64,000 nt of DNA from Arachis hypogaea (GCF_003086295.3 NC_092052.1:75757559-75821558); one strand, 5' to 3'. Positions 33,432 to 45,752 are shown, numbered from the stretch's first letter. The notes: a model not told the origin generated them from the letters alone. Numbers and translations are program-made.

Positions 33432-35332
33432 TTGTTTGAGTTTGGACAACTGACGGTTCATCTTGTTGCTCAGATTAGGTAATTTTCTTTTTGTTTTCTT
33501 TTCAAAAAATTTTTCAAAAATATTTCAAAATATTCTCATCTGTTTTCGAAAAAAAAAATGTTTTCAAAAATTTATTCAAAATTTTTAAGAATGAATTCTA
33601 GTGTTTCATGAAGCATGTGAAGCCTGGCTGGCTGTAAAGCCATGTCTAAATTCATTTGGACTGAGGCTTGCAATTTGTTATCAAAGAGCAACTTAGTTGT
33701 TGCTCATCCACCTGCTGCTGATCCATGATCACCTGCTGAAGCTTGGCTGGCCATTGGGCATGTCTAGTGTTTTGGACCGGAGCTTTCTTTGAAAGCTTGG
33801 CTGGCTAGTGAGCCATGTCTAATTCCTGGACTGAAGCTTTAGACTAACATGGCAAGATTCCTGGAATTCATATTAAAAATTTTTGGAATCCTTATTTTTC
33901 CTTTTAATATGCGAAAAATATAAAATAAAAATCCAAAAAAATTAGAAAATCATAAAAATCAAAAATATTTTGTGTTTCTTATTTGAGTCTTGAGTCATAT
34001 CATAAGTTTGGTGTCACTTGCATAAGCATCTTGCATTTTTTTCGAAAATATCATGCATCCATAGTGTTCTTCATGATCTTCAAGTTGTTCTTGGTAAGTC
34101 TTCTTGTTTGATCTTGATGATTTTTTGTTTTGTGTCTTTTCATGTTTATCATATGCATTCTTGAATTCTTAGTGCGTAAGCATTAAAGAATTCTAAGTTT
34201 GGTGTCTTGCATGATTTCTTTGCATTAAAAATTTTTCAAAATTGTGTCTATGATGTTCATCTTGACATTCATAGTGTTCTTGGTGTTCATCTTGACATTC
34301 ATAGCATTCTTGCATGCATTCATTGTTTTGATCTAAAAATTTCATGCATTGCATAATTTTCATGTTTTTCATAAAAATTTCAAAAATCAAAAAAATATCT
34401 TTCCCTTTTTCTCTCATCAAATTCGAAAATTTGGATTGACTTTTTCAAAAATTTTTAAAATCAAGTTGTTTCTTATGAGTCAAATCAAATTTTCAATTTG
34501 AAAATCTTATCTTTTTCAAAATCTTTTTCAAAAATCAAATCTTTTTCAAAATTCTTAGTTCTTTTCGAAAATTCAAAAAATATTTTTCAAAAATCTTTTT
34601 CTTAATTTTTTCACAAATTTTCGAAAATAACATAAACAATTAATGTTTTGATTTAAAAATTTGAAGTTTGTTACTTGCTTGTTAAGAAAGATTCAAACTT
34701 TAAGTTCTAGAATCATATCTTGTGATTTCTCATGAATCAAGTCATTAATTGTGATTTTAAAAATAAAATCTTTTTCAAAACTAATTTCAATCATATCTTT
34801 TCAAAAATATCTTCTTATCTTATCTTTTTCAAAAATATCTTTTCAAAATATCTTTTCTAACTTCCTAACTTCCTATCTTTTCAAAGTTTGTTTCAACTAA
34901 CTAACTAACTTTTTGTTTGTTTCTTAACTTTTTCAAAACCACCTAACTAATTCTCCCTTTCTAATTTTCGAAAATATCTCCCCCTTTTTCAAAAATTTCT
35001 TTTTAATTAACTAATTATTTTTATTTTTATTTTTGATTTCAAAAATTTTTGAAAAAAAAAATACTAACAATTTTCAGAAACCATTTTCAAAAATCACTAA
35101 CTCTTTTTCAAAATAATTTTCGAAAATTATCCCTCCCCCATCTCATTCTATTTATTCATTCATATCCTAACATCTCAACTCACCTCTCTTCCATCCTCAC
35201 AGTTGTGTTTCTTCCATTATATTACATTCTTTGTCTCCCCCTCTTCTTCCACTTACATAGGGGAACCTCTATACTGTGGTAAAGAGAATCTCTATTATTA
35301 TTATTATTTTTCTGTGCCCTCTTCTTTATCAT
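33432..35332 (+). other. Element G long AT-rich leader
   Basis: About 1.9 kb without a protein. It holds three copies of a GCTTGGCTGGC...GCCATGTCTA motif (33605-33850), two CATCTTGACATTCATAG repeats (34258-34308), AAGTTTGGTGT at 34004 and 34195, and long TTTTTCAAAAAT runs. The same TTTCAAAAAT-rich leader style occurs in D. Confidence 0.6.
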
Positions 35333-37525
35333 ATGAGCAGGAGCAAGGATAAGAACATTCTTGTGGAAGCAGATCCAGAACCTGAAAGGACTCTGAAGAG
35401 AAAATTAAGAGAAGCTAAAATACAACAATCCAGAGATAACCTTTCAGAAATTTTTGAACAGACAGAGGAGATGGCAGCCGAAAATAATAATAATATAAGG
35501 AAGATGCTTGGTGACTTCACTGCACCTAATTCCAATTTACATGGAAGAAGCATCTCCATTCCTGCCATTGGAGCAAACAACTTTGAGCTGAAACCTCAAT
35601 TAGTTTCTCTAATGCAGCAGAACTGCAAGTTTCATGGACTTCCATCTGAAGATCCTTTTCAGTTCTGAACTGAATTCTTGCAGATATGTGATACTGTTAA
35701 GACTAATGGAGTAGATCCTGAAGTCTACAGGCTCATGCTTTTCCCTTTTGCTGTAAGAGACAGAGCTAGATTATGGTTGGATTCTCAACCCAAAGACAGC
35801 CTGAACTCTTGGGATAAGCTGGTCACGGCTTTCTTAGCCAAGTACTTTCCTCCTCAAAAGCTGAGCAAGCTTAGAGCTGATGTTCAAACTTTCAGACAGA
35901 AAGAAGGTGAATCTCTCTATGAAGCTTGGGAAAGATACAAACAGTTGACCAAAAAGTGTCCTTCTGACATGCTTTCAGAATGGACCATCCTGGATATATT
36001 CTATGATGGTTTATCTGAGCTATCAAAGATGTCACTGGACACTTCTGCAGGTGGATCCATTCACCTAAAGAAAATTCCTGCAGAAGCTCAAGAACTCATT
36101 GACATGGTTGCTAATAACCAGTTCATGTACACTTCTGAAAGGAATCCTGTGAGCAATGGGACGCCTATGAAGAAGGGAGTTCTTGAAGTTGATACTCTGA
36201 ATGCCATATTGGCTCAGAACAAAATATTGACTCAGCAAGTCAATATGATTTCTCAGAGTCTGCATGGAATGCAAGCTGCATCCAACAGTACTCAAGAGGC
36301 ATCTTCTGAAGAAGAAGCCTATGATCCTGAGAACCCTGCAATAGCAGAGGTGAATTACTTAGGTGAACCTTATGGAAACACCTATAACTCAACATGGAGA
36401 AATCATCCAAATTTCTCATGGAAGGATCAAAAGCCCCAACAAGGCTTTAATAATGGTGGAAGAAACAGGTTTAGCAATAGCAAGCCTTTTCCATCATCAA
36501 CTCAGCAACAGACAGAGAACTCTGAACAAAATGCTTCTAATTTAGCAAATCTAGTCTCTGATCTATCTAAGGCCACTGTAAGTTTCATGAATGAAACAAG
36601 GTCTTCCATTAGAAATCTGGAAGCACAAGTGGGCCAGCTGAGTAAAAGGATCATTGAAATCCCTCCTAGTACTCTCCCAAGCAATACAGAAGAGAACCCA
36701 AAAGGAGAGTGCAAGGCCATTGACATAAGCGCCATGGCCGAACCTGTGAGGAGAGGAGAGGACGTGAATCCCAAGGAGGAAGACCTCCTGGGACGTCCAG
36801 TGGTCAATAAGGAGCTTCCCTCTGAGGAACCAAAGGAATCTGAGACTCATCTAGAGACCATAGAGATTCCATTGAACCTCCTTATGCCCTTCATGAGCTC
36901 TGATGAGTATTCCTCTTCTGAAGAGAATGAGGTTGTTACTGAAGAGCAAACTGCCAAGTTTCTTGGTGCAATCATGAAGCTGAATGCCAAATTGTTTGGC
37001 ATTGATACTTGGGAAGTTGAACCTCCCTTGTTCATCAATGAACTAAGTGATCTGGATCAACTGACATTGCCTCAGAAGAGACAGGATCCTGGAAAGTTCA
37101 TAATCCCTTGTACCATAGGCACCATGATCTTTAAGGCTCTGTGTGACCTTGGTTCAGGGATAAACCTCATGCCCCTCTCTGTAATAGAGAAACTAGGAAT
37201 CTATGGGGTGCAAGCTACTAAAATCTCATTAGAGATGGCAGACAGCTCAAGAAAACAGGCTTATGGACAAGTAGAGGACGTTTTAGTAAAGGTTGAGGGC
37301 CTTTACATCCCTGCTGATTTCATAGTCCTGGATACTGGAAAGGAAGAGGATGAATCCATCATCCTAGGAAGACCTTTCCTGGCCACAGCAAGAGCTGTGA
37401 TTGATGTTGACAGAGGTGAAATATTCCTTCAATGGAATGAGAACTCCCTTGTATTTAAAACTCAAGGATCTCCCTCTGCAACCATGGAGAGGAAGCTTGA
37501 AAAGCTTCTCTCAAAGCAGAGTTAA
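35333..37525 (+). pseudogene. Element G gag-protease (one in-frame stop)
   Basis: It starts MSRSKDKNILVEADPEPERT. One TGA at 35666-35668 (codon 112) interrupts an otherwise continuous 730-codon frame. Capsid blocks (LMLFPFAVRDRARLWLDSQP, ESLYEAWERYKQL) lie within 35730-35945. A coiled region with LEAQVGQLSK follows near 36620. The protease active site is CDLGSG (Asp at 37145) with ILGRPFL near 37361. No zinc knuckle was seen. The frame ends soon after the protease, so no pol is encoded. The stop would give a truncated product unless read through. Confidence 0.9.
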
Positions 37526-37541
37526 CCAGAGCCCCCACAGT

Positions 37542-37632
37542 CAAACTCTAAGTTTGGTGTTGGGAGGCCACAACCAAACTCTAAGTTTGGTGTTGAACTC
37601 CCATATCCAAACTCTAAGTTTGGTGTTGGAGA
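37542..37632 (+). repeat. Triple CCAAACT-CTA-AGTTTGG hairpin with GTGTTG
   Basis: Three units, each CAAACT-CTA-AGTTTGGTGTTG, start at about 37542, 37575 and 37608. Each is a 6-7 bp inverted repeat. They sit right after the gag-protease stop and multiply the AAGTTTGGTGT motif that also borders the 3' LTR. Confidence 0.85.
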
Positions 37633-37680
37633 GTCTCAACAAAGCTCTGCACATCTGTGAGGCTCCATGAGAGCCCACTG

Positions 37681-37725
37681 TCAAGCTATTGACATTAAAG
37701 AAGCGCTTGTTGGGAGGCAACCCAA
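37681..37725 (+). promoter_or_regulatory. Conserved post-coding hairpin block, element G
   Basis: GTCAA-GCTA-TTGAC (from 37680), AAGCGCTT (37701-37708), then TTGGG-AGGCAA-CCCAA (37710-37725). It occupies the pol/envelope-position boundary, as in the other elements. Confidence 0.75.
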
Positions 37726-37860
37726 TGTTTATCTAATTCTTATTTTTATTATTTTTCATGTTTTCTTAGGTTCATGATCATGTGGAGTCACAAAATAAAT
37801 ATAAAAATTGAAAACGGAATCAAAAACAGCAGAAGAAAAATCACACCCTGGAGGAGCATC

Positions 37861-38034
37861 TGTCTGGCGTTCAGCGCCAGAACAGAGCATGGTTCTGGCG
37901 CTGAACGCCCAAAATGAGCAGCTTCTGGGCGCTGAACGCCAGAACAGGCATGGTTCTGGCGTTCAACGCCAGAAATGGCACACAGATGGGCGTTGAACGC
38001 CCAAAATGGCCACCAACCTGGCGCTGAACGCCCA
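37861..38034 (+). repeat. GGCGTTGAACGCC-type palindrome array, element G 3' region
   Basis: At least six imperfect palindromes such as CTGGCGTTCAGCGCCAG, TGGGCGTTGAACGCCCA and CTGGCGTTCAACGCCAG occur within 175 bp. Some variants keep pairing (GGCG/CGCC against GGGCG/CGCCC). A related cluster is in both LTRs of the same element. Confidence 0.85.
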
Positions 38035-38100
38035 GAGTTGGATACAAAGGCATTTTTACATGCCTAATGGGTGCAGGGATGTAAATCCTTGAACACCTCA

Positions 38101-38211
38101 GGATCTGTGGACCCCATAGGATCTACTCAGGATTTGTGGACCCCACAGGATCCACTCAGGATCTGTGGACCCCACAGGATCCACTCAGGATCTGTGGACC
38201 CCACAGGATCC
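38101..38211 (+). repeat. Four 29 bp tandem repeats, GGATCTGTGG-ACC-CCACAGGATCC
   Basis: Units start at 38101, 38130, 38159 and 38188. Each is itself a hairpin of GGATCTGTGG with CCACAGGATCC. A single copy exists at the matching place in element D (about 63467-63490), so the array is an amplification in G. Confidence 0.85.
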
Positions 38212-38650
38212 CCACCTACCTCCACTCACTTCTTCTCACCACTCTCTTTCACACAACCCCATAAACACTCTTCCCTAAAAACCCCTCACCAATCACCTCA
38301 TTCTCTCTTCCCCACTAAACCTTCACCACTCACAATCCATCTCCTCTTCCCCATAAACCTACCTCATAAACTCCACCTACCTTCAAAATTCAAAACCAAT
38401 TTCCCACCCAAACCCACCCATATGGCCGAACCAATACCCCCCCTCCCTTCCCTATATAAAGACCTCCATTCTTCCTCAAATTCACACAACACACCCCTCT
38501 ACACTCCTCTTGGCCGAAACCACATCTCCCTCTCCCTCTCCATATTTCTTCTTCTTCTTCTACTATTCTTTTGTTTATTGCTCGAGGGCGAGCAATATTC
38601 TAAGTTTGGTGTGGTAAAAGCATAGCTTTTTTGTTTTTCCATTACCATTG

Positions 38651-39799
38651 ATGGCATCAAAGACCGGAGAATCCTCTAGAAGAGGGAAAGGGAAGATAAA
38701 AGCTTCCACATCCGAGTCATGGGAGATGGAAAGATTCATCTCCAAAGCCCATCAAGACCACTTCTATGATGTTGTGGCCAAGAAGAAGGTGATCCCTGAG
38801 GTCCCTTTTAAACTCAAAAGAAATGAGTATCCGGAGATCCGACATGAAATTCAAAGAAGAGGTTGGGAAGTTCTAACAAATCCCATCCAACAAGTCGGCA
38901 TCCTAATGGTTCAAGAGTTCTATGCCAATGCATGGATCACCAAGAACCATGATCAAAGTAAGAACCCGGATCCAAAGAACTATGTTACAATGGTTCGGGG
39001 GAAATACTTAGATTTTAGTCCGGAGAATGTGAGGTTGGCGTTCAACTTGCCATACATGGAAGAGAACGCACGCCCCTACACAAGGAGAGTCAACTTTGAT
39101 CAAAGGTTGGACCAAGTCCTTATGGACATATGTGTAGAAGGAGCTCAATGGAAGGTTGACTCCAAAGGCAAGCCGGTTCAACTAAGAAGATTGGACCTCA
39201 AGCCTATAGCTAGAGGATGGTTGGAGTTTATTCAATGCTCAATCATTCCCACTAGCAACCGGTCTGAAGTTACTATAGACCGGGCCATCATGATCCATAG
39301 CATCATGATTGGAGAAGAGGTGGAAGTTCATGAGATTATACCTCAAGAACTCTACAAGGTGGCTGACAAGTCCTCCACTATGGCAAGGTTAGCCTTTCCT
39401 CACCTCATCTGCCACCTATGCAATTCAGCTGGGATTGACATAGAGGGAGATATCCTCATCAAAGAGGACAAGCCCATCACTAAGAAAAAGATGGAGCAAG
39501 CAAGAGAGCCCAGTCATGGAGCTCAAGAGGCGCAAGAAGCTCACTTCCATGAGATCCCTGAGATGCCTCAAATGCACTTTCCTCCACAAAATTATTGGGA
39601 GCAAATCAACACCTCCCTAGGAGAATTGAGTTCCAATATGGGACAACTAAGGGTGGAACATCAAGAGCACTCCATCATGCTCCATGAAATAAGAGAAGAT
39701 CAAAAAGCAATGAGGGAGGAGCAACAAAGACAAGGAAGAGACATAGAAGAGCTCAAGGACATCATTGGTTCCTCAAGAAGGAAACGCCACCATCACTAA
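38651..39799 (+). CDS. Envelope-position ORF, 'putative plant transposon protein' family
   Basis: An intact 382-codon frame starting at ATG 38651. A basic Ser-rich start (MASKTGESSRRGKGK) leads to the core RFISKAHQDHFYDVV..KKKVIPEVPF, VLTNPIQQVGILMVQEFYANAW, VRGKYLDFSPENVRLAFNLP and MIHSIMIGEEVEVHEIIPQELY. A heptad-rich tail ends in RRKRHHH. This matches the domain annotated in plant genomes as putative plant transposon protein (I believe Pfam PF20167, accession from memory). There is no signal peptide or membrane segment, so it is not a viral-type envelope despite its place. The function is unknown. Upstream lies a GCTCGAGGGCGAGC hairpin with AAGTTTGGTGT (38581-38612). Confidence 0.82.
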   Translation: MASKTGESSRRGKGKIKASTSESWEMERFISKAHQDHFYDVVAKKKVIPEVPFKLKRNEYPEIRHEIQRRGWEVLTNPIQQVGILMVQEFYANAWITKNHDQSKNPDPKNYVTMVRGKYLDFSPENVRLAFNLPYMEENARPYTRRVNFDQRLDQVLMDICVEGAQWKVDSKGKPVQLRRLDLKPIARGWLEFIQCSIIPTSNRSEVTIDRAIMIHSIMIGEEVEVHEIIPQELYKVADKSSTMARLAFPHLICHLCNSAGIDIEGDILIKEDKPITKKKMEQAREPSHGAQEAQEAHFHEIPEMPQMHFPPQNYWEQINTSLGELSSNMGQLRVEHQEHSIMLHEIREDQKAMREEQQRQGRDIEELKDIIGSSRRKRHHH

Positions 39800-40933
39800 G
39801 GTGGATTCATTCCTTGTTCTTGCTTTCTCTGTTTTTCGTTTTCTATATTATGTGCTTATCTATGTTTGTGTCTTCATTACATGATCATTAGTAGTTAGTA
39901 ACTATGTCTTAAAGTTATAAATGTCCTATGAATCCATCACCTCTCTTAAAAGAAAAATGTTTTAATTCAAAAGAACAAGAAGTACATGAGTTTCGAATTT
40001 ATCCTTGAACTTAGTTTAATTATATTGATGTGGTGACAATGCTTCTTGTTTTTTGAATGTATGCTTGAACAGTGCATATGTCTTTTGAAGTTGTTGTTTA
40101 AGAATGTTAAATATGTTGGCTCTTGAAAGAATAATGACTAGGAGACATGTTATTTGATAATCTGAAAAATCATAAAAATGATTCTTGAAGCAAGAAAAAG
40201 CAGCAAAGAACAAAGCTTGCAGGAAAAAAAAAAGAAAAAAAAAGTAGGCGAAAAAAAAAATATAGAAAAAAAAAAGAAAAAGAAAAAGCAAGCAGAAAAA
40301 GCCAATAACCCTTAAAACCAAAAGGCAAGGGCAAATAAAAAGGATCCCAAGGCTTTGAGCATCAGTGGATAGGAGGGCCTAAAGGAATAAAATCCTGGTC
40401 TAAGCGGCTAAACAAAGTTGTCCCTAACCATGTGCTTGTGGCGTGTAGGTGTCAAGTGAAAACTTGAGACTGAGCGGTTAAAGTCAAGGTCCAAAGCAAA
40501 AAAAAAAGAGTGTGCTTAAGAACCCTGGACACCTCTAATTGGGGACTTTAGCAAAGCTGAGTCACAATCTGAAAAGGTTCACCCAATTATGTGTCTGTGG
40601 CATTTATGTATCCGGTGGTAATACTGGAAAACAAAGTGCTTAGGGCCACGGCCAAGACTCATAAAGAAGCTGTGTTCAAGAATCATCATACTGAACTAGG
40701 AGAGTCAATAGCACTATTCGAAATCTGAAGTTCCTATAGATGCCAATCATTCTGAACCTCAATGGATAAAATGAGATGCCAAAACTATTCAAGAGGCAAA
40801 AAGCTATAAGTCCTGCTCATATGATTGAAGCTCTGTTTCATTGATAGTTTGGAATTTATAGTATATTCTCTTCTTTTTATCCTATTTGATTTTCAGTTGC
40901 TTGGGGACAAGCAACAATTTAAGTTTGGTGTTG
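39800..40933 (+). other. Element G 3' untranslated region
   Basis: Non-coding. It has an A-rich stretch (40225-40300) and blocks with CAAGTGAAAACTTGAGACTGAGC and ACTGAACTAGGAGAGTCAATA that recur, reversed, in F (43900-44180). It ends with TTGCTTGGGGACAAGCAA and AAGTTTGGTGTTG (40921-40933) directly before the 3' LTR. Confidence 0.6.
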
Positions 40934-42606
40934 TGATGAGCGGATAATTTATACGCTTTTTGGCATTGTTTTTAGTATGTTTTTAGTAGGATCTAGTTAC
41001 TTTTAGGGATGTTTTCATTAGTTTTTATGTTAAATTCACATTTCTGGACTTTACTATGAGTTTGTGTGTTTTTCTGTGATTTCAGGTATTTTCTGGCTGA
41101 AATTGAGGGACTTGAGCAGAAATCAGATTCAGAGGTTGAAAAAGGACTGCTGATGCTGTTGGATTCTGACCTCCCTGTACTCAAAGTGGAATTTCTGGAG
41201 CTACAGAACTCGAAATGGCGCGCTTCCAATTGCGTTGGAAAGTAGACATCCAGGGCTTTCCAGAAATATATAATAGTCTATACTTTGGCCAAGAATAGAC
41301 GACGTAAACTGGCGTTCAACGCCAGCCTTCTGCCCAAATCTGGCGTCCAGCGCCAGAAAAGGATCCAAAACCAGAGTTGAACGCCCAAACTGGCACAGAA
41401 ACTGGCGTTCAACTCCACAAATGGCCTCTGCACGTGCAACACTCAGGCTCAGCCCAAACGCACACCAAGTGGGCCCAGGAAGTGGATTTATGCATCAATT
41501 ACTTACTCATGTAAACCCTAGTAGCTAGTTTATTATAAATAGGACCTTTTACTAGTCTTTTAGACAATCTTTGGTCTCAGTTTTATTCCATTGTTCATCT
41601 TAGGAGACTATTGATCTCGTTTAGGGGGCTGGCCATCTCGACCATGCCTAGCCCTTCACTTATGTATTTTTAACGGTAGAGTTTCTACACTCCATAGATT
41701 AAGGTGTGGAGCTCTGCTGTTCCTCAAAGATTAATGCAAGTACTACTGTTTTCTATTCAATTCATCTTATTTCTCTTCTAAGATATCCATTCGCACCCAA
41801 GAACGTGATGAAGGTGATGATTATGTGTGACGCTCATCATCCTTCCCCTTTATGAACGCGTGCCTGACAAACACTTCTGTTCTACATGAATTAAGCTAGA
41901 ATGAGTATCTCTTAGATCTCCTAACCAGAATCTTCGTGGCGTAAGCTAGAATGATGGCGGCATTCAAGAGAATCCGGAAAGTCTAAACCTTGTCTGTGGT
42001 ATTCCGAGTAGGATTCAATGATTGAATGACTGTGACGAGCTTCAAACTCGCGATTGTTGGGCGTTAGTGACAGACGCAAAAGGAGGGTGAATCCTATTCC
42101 AGCATGATCGAGAACCGACAGATGAATAGCCGTGCCGTGACAGGGTGCGTGAGCATATTATTCACTGAGAGGAGGGGATGTAGCCACTGACAACGGTGAT
42201 GCCCTTGCATAAAGCCAGCCATGGAAAGGAGTAAGACTGATTGGATGAAGATAGCAGGAAAGCAGAGGTTCAGAGGAACGAAAGTATCTCCATTCGCTTA
42301 TCTGAAATTCCTACCAATGATTTACATAAGTACCTCTATCCCTATCTTATTAATTATTATTCGAAAACACCATTATCCATTTATATCTACCTGACTGAGA
42401 TTTACAAGGTGACCATAGCTTGCTTCATACCAACAATCTCCGTGGGATTCGACCCTTACTCACGTAAGGTATTACTTGGACGACCCAGTGCACTTGCTGG
42501 TTAGTTGTATCGAAGTTGTGACAATTATGTATTAAGATCAAAACACCAAGCTTTGGAGCCATTACCAGGGATTGTTCGAGCCTGGACATCACAATTTCGT
42601 GCACCA
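40934..42606 (+). repeat. Element G 3' LTR
   Basis: Same 1673 bp length and structure as the 5' copy, including the decayed primer-site copy near its end (about 42552-42570). TATAAATA at 41534-41541. Hairpins CCTTAC..GTAAGG at 42454-42469 and CCAG..CTGG at 42485-42500. Confidence 0.93.
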
Positions 42607-42611
42607 CAAAC

Positions 42612-43685
42612 TATATGTGACTAGACCCTAATTCCTTAGACCTTCTTAGTCTCCTCTAAAATTCATCAATAGCCAATTCCTTGGTCAATTAATTCCAATT
42701 AGAGGGTGATAATCAAATTCTAGTTTATATGCCACAAAAACTCTAATTACCCAAAAATAAAAGGATTATATGTCACGTATCCCGTTAAATCCAAATAATT
42801 AAAATTTAGGAGAAATTATTTTCAAGCTGTGTTCAAGTAAAGAGCTTTTCCAAGTTTTACAAGAACTCAAATAGAAAGAGGGTCATACTTCCGTTCCACC
42901 CAAATTCATAAAATAAAGAACGAAAATAATTCTTAAATTGTAAATCCACACATAAATTAAAATAGTAAAAGCAATAAAATTAATCCATAGAAATAGACAG
43001 AGCTCCTAACCTTAACAGTGGATGTTTAGTTGCTCATGGAAAATAGAAAATAAGGATTCAGGTAAAAATGTACCGAGTTCCAATCTGATGGCCTCAGATT
43101 CCTTTTTATAACTAATCCTAATAAATTTAAAATCTAATATTTAAAATTAAACTTAAAATAATATGTTTTCCTAATTTAAGATTTGAATTTAAATTTGAAT
43201 TAATTAACAGATCTTCAGTTGATGAGTGGGGACCACTTGTTCTGTCCATTCTGCAGCTTCTAATCTGTGTTTTCTGGGCTGAAAATTGAGTTAAAACAGC
43301 CCAGAAATCGCCCCCAGCGTTTTTCTGCATTTTCTGCACGTGGCACATGTGATGTGTCCGCGTCGTCCACGCGTTCGCGTCATTTGTGCAGATTCCAGTC
43401 CACGCGATCGCGTCAGGCACGCGATCGCGTCATTGCTATTTCCTCTATTCCGCGCGGTCGCGTGAGCCATGCGTCCGCGTTGGTATTTGCTGGTCATCTC
43501 CTTGGCTTTTTCTCTTTCTCTGCAGAAACTTCATCAAATCCCTCCGAATGCTACCTAAATTAAATAAAATTGCACAAAACTCAAAATAGCATCCATAGTG
43601 GCTAAAATATAATTAATTCTTAATTAAATTCAACAATTTAGGTGCAAATTCACTAGAAAAAGATAGGAAAGATGCTCACGCATCA
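42612..43685 (-). repeat. Element F 3' LTR, second part
   Basis: It continues 31308-31635 after removal of G, giving 1402 bp against 1401 bp for the 5' LTR. A TATAAAAAGG box is on the minus strand at 43110-43101. An ACGCG(A/T)(T/C)CGCGT palindrome cluster is at 43355-43475, partly decayed by TG/CA changes relative to the other LTR. Confidence 0.88.
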
Positions 43686-44830
43686 CAACACCAAACTTAA
43701 ACTGTTGCTTGTCCTCAAGCAACCAAAACTAATATAAGCTTAGGATGTGAATTTTCATGAGAATGAGAGTTCGATTAAGCCCATGTTTTCTCTTATAGTG
43801 GGGTTTATAACTGCAATCCTGAACAGTTTTGGCATCTCACTTTATCCTTTGAAGTTTAGAATGATTGGCATCCATAGGAACTCAGAATTCAAATAATGTT
43901 ATTGACTCTCCTAGTTCAGTATGTTGATTCTTGAACATAGCTACTTTATGAGTCTTGGCTGTGACCCTAAGCATTTTGTTTTCCAGTATTACCACCGGAT
44001 ACATAAATGCCACAGACACATAACTGAGTGAACCTTTTCAGATTGTGACTCAGCTTTGCTAGAGTCTCCAGTTAGAGGTGCCTAGAGTTCTTAAGACACT
44101 TTTTTTTTGCTTTGGACCACGACTTTAACCGCTCAGTCTCAAGCTTTTCACTTGACACCTTCACGCCACAAGCACATGGTTAGGGACAGCTTGATTTAGC
44201 CGCTTAGGCCAGAATTTTATTCCTTAGGGCCCTCCTATCCATTAATGCTCAAAGTCTTGGATCCTTTTTACCCTTTGCCTTTTAGTTTAAAGGGTTATTG
44301 GCTTTTTTTGCTTGCTTTTTCTTTTTTTTTTTCTTTTTTTTTCTTTTTTTTCGCAAGCTTTGTGTTTTTCACTGCTTTTTCTTGCTTCAAGAATCAATTT
44401 TATGATTTTTCAGATTATCAATAACATTTTTCTTTTTCATCATTCTTTCAGGAGCCAACAATTTTAACATTCATAAACTTCACTATCAAAAAATATGCAC
44501 TGTTCATGTCATGCTTTCAGAATCACAAAAAATACCACCACATTTAAGTAAATCCGACTATTTTTAAAATTAACTCAATTTCTCATGCAATACATCACTT
44601 CTTTTTCTTTTATTTTTAGATTCAAGTACAGTGAGTGGTACATGAAACATCTTTTTTTTCAGTATTAAAGCAATTAAATGAAAACTAAACTAGTCCTAGG
44701 ATTCTAACTAATAAAGGATCATGCAACAAACAAAGAAAAATAACAGGAAACTGGAACATAATATAGAAAAGAGGGAAGGAATAAAAATGAAAGGAACTCA
44801 ACCACCTTAATTATCCTAGCGGTCGTTTTA
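43686..44830 (-). other. Element F 3' untranslated region
   Basis: Minus strand. Next to the LTR are AAGTTTGGTGTTG (43698-43688) and a GCTTGAGGACAAGC hairpin. The rest parallels the G 3' UTR, including A/T-rich runs. No protein. Confidence 0.6.
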
Positions 44831-44844
44831 TTCTTCAGGTTGTG

Positions 44845-44883
44845 TTCCTCCGTGAAGATGATTCGCCTCCCTTTGGTGCCATA
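44845..44883 (-). pseudogene. Element F envelope-position ORF, reduced to 15 codons
   Basis: The minus strand reads MAPKGGESSSRRNTT and stops. The start matches the N-terminus of the G protein (MASKTGESSRRG), but the core has been deleted. It is preceded by the GCTTGAGGACAAGC hairpin and AAGTTTGGTGTTG (44927-44917), as in G. Confidence 0.6.
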
Positions 44884-45057
44884 AGAATAGACAGAAAACC
44901 TATAAGCGAAGCGTCAACACCAAACTTAAAGGTTTGCTTGTCCTCAAGCAAAGAAGAACTGAAAATAGAAGAGACAAATATTAAAATGAAAGAAAAAATA
45001 AAAGGATAAGAGAATAAGAGAGAATTAGGATTGGGAGAGAGAGAAAAAGAAAACTGG

Positions 45058-45485
45058 GCGGCGCAAGCGACGCGTTCGCGTCGATGACGCGATCGCGTGC
45101 GTCGCGCGTTCTTCATAATGACGCGTTAGCGTCAGACACGCTTCCGCGTGGATGGCCATGTATGCAAATGACGCGGACGCGTCGGGCACGCGTCCGCGTG
45201 ACCAAATTTGTGCTTTTAGCACACTTCTTGCCTCAAGCCAGCTTAACTCTCTGTCCAGACGCTCTTTTACGTCGAATTTGCAGGTCACGCGATCGCGTCA
45301 GTGACGCGACCGCGTGAATGACGAAAATCACAAACGACGCGGACGCGTGAGGTACGCGATCGCATGGGATCGTTTGTGCGAAAGGCTCCATTCTAGCGCC
45401 ACTCCCGCGCAACTCTCTGTAACTTTTTATTTTTTTCTCGCACCCCTAGATGACGCGTTCGCGTCAGCGACGCTGGCGCGTCGGG
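45058..45485. repeat. ACGCG-type palindrome array, element F 3' region
   Basis: More than a dozen short palindromes of the form GACGCGTTCGCGTC, GACGCGATCGCGT or GACGCGGACGCGTC, GC-rich islands in AT-rich DNA. The same type occurs in both F LTRs. Confidence 0.85.
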
Positions 45486-45640
45486 TGCTTTCTTTTTTTT
45501 TTTTTTTGAAATATAGCTTGAGGTGTTCGGTTCCTGGAAGAACATAGCTGCATGATCAGAAAATTAGTAAGAACTCAAAAAAATAAAATAAAATAACTAA
45601 GAAAACTACTACTACGAAAAATAGCTAAGGATACGAATTT

Positions 45641-45692
45641 ATCGGGTTGCCTCCCGACAAGCGCTTCTTTATCGTCACTAGCTTGACGGTCA
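45641..45692 (-). promoter_or_regulatory. Conserved post-coding hairpin block, element F
   Basis: The minus strand reads GTCA-AGCTAG-TGAC, AAGCGCTT, then TCGGG-AGGCAA-CCCGA. Relative to G, one base pair has changed on both sides (T-A to C-G), so the stem is kept. Confidence 0.78.
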
Positions 45693-45752
45693 GCTCCTCT
45701 AAGGAGGAGGATCATAGGGGCTCAGCTCTTCACCCCTTACTTTGAACTTCTT

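Larger units (their letters stand above)
31636..42606 (+). mobile_element. Non-autonomous LTR retrotransposon G (10.97 kb)
   Basis: Two LTRs of exactly 1673 bp flank the element, and CAAAC is duplicated at 31631-31635 and 42607-42611. The LTRs differ at about 15 positions by eye (about 0.9 percent). The interior has tRNA-Asp primer sites, gag-protease with one stop, the post-coding hairpin, palindrome arrays and an intact ORF in the envelope position. RT, RNase H and integrase are absent. Confidence 0.93.

Noticed and set aside
38651..39799. Envelope glycoprotein in element G
   Set aside because: There is no signal peptide, membrane helix or cysteine-rich ectodomain. The protein is soluble with coiled-coil ends and matches a plant transposon-associated family.
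7926..42611. A link between insertions J and G because both have CAAAC duplications
   Set aside because: A shared 5-mer is expected by chance among this many insertions, and the elements differ in family and host sequence.
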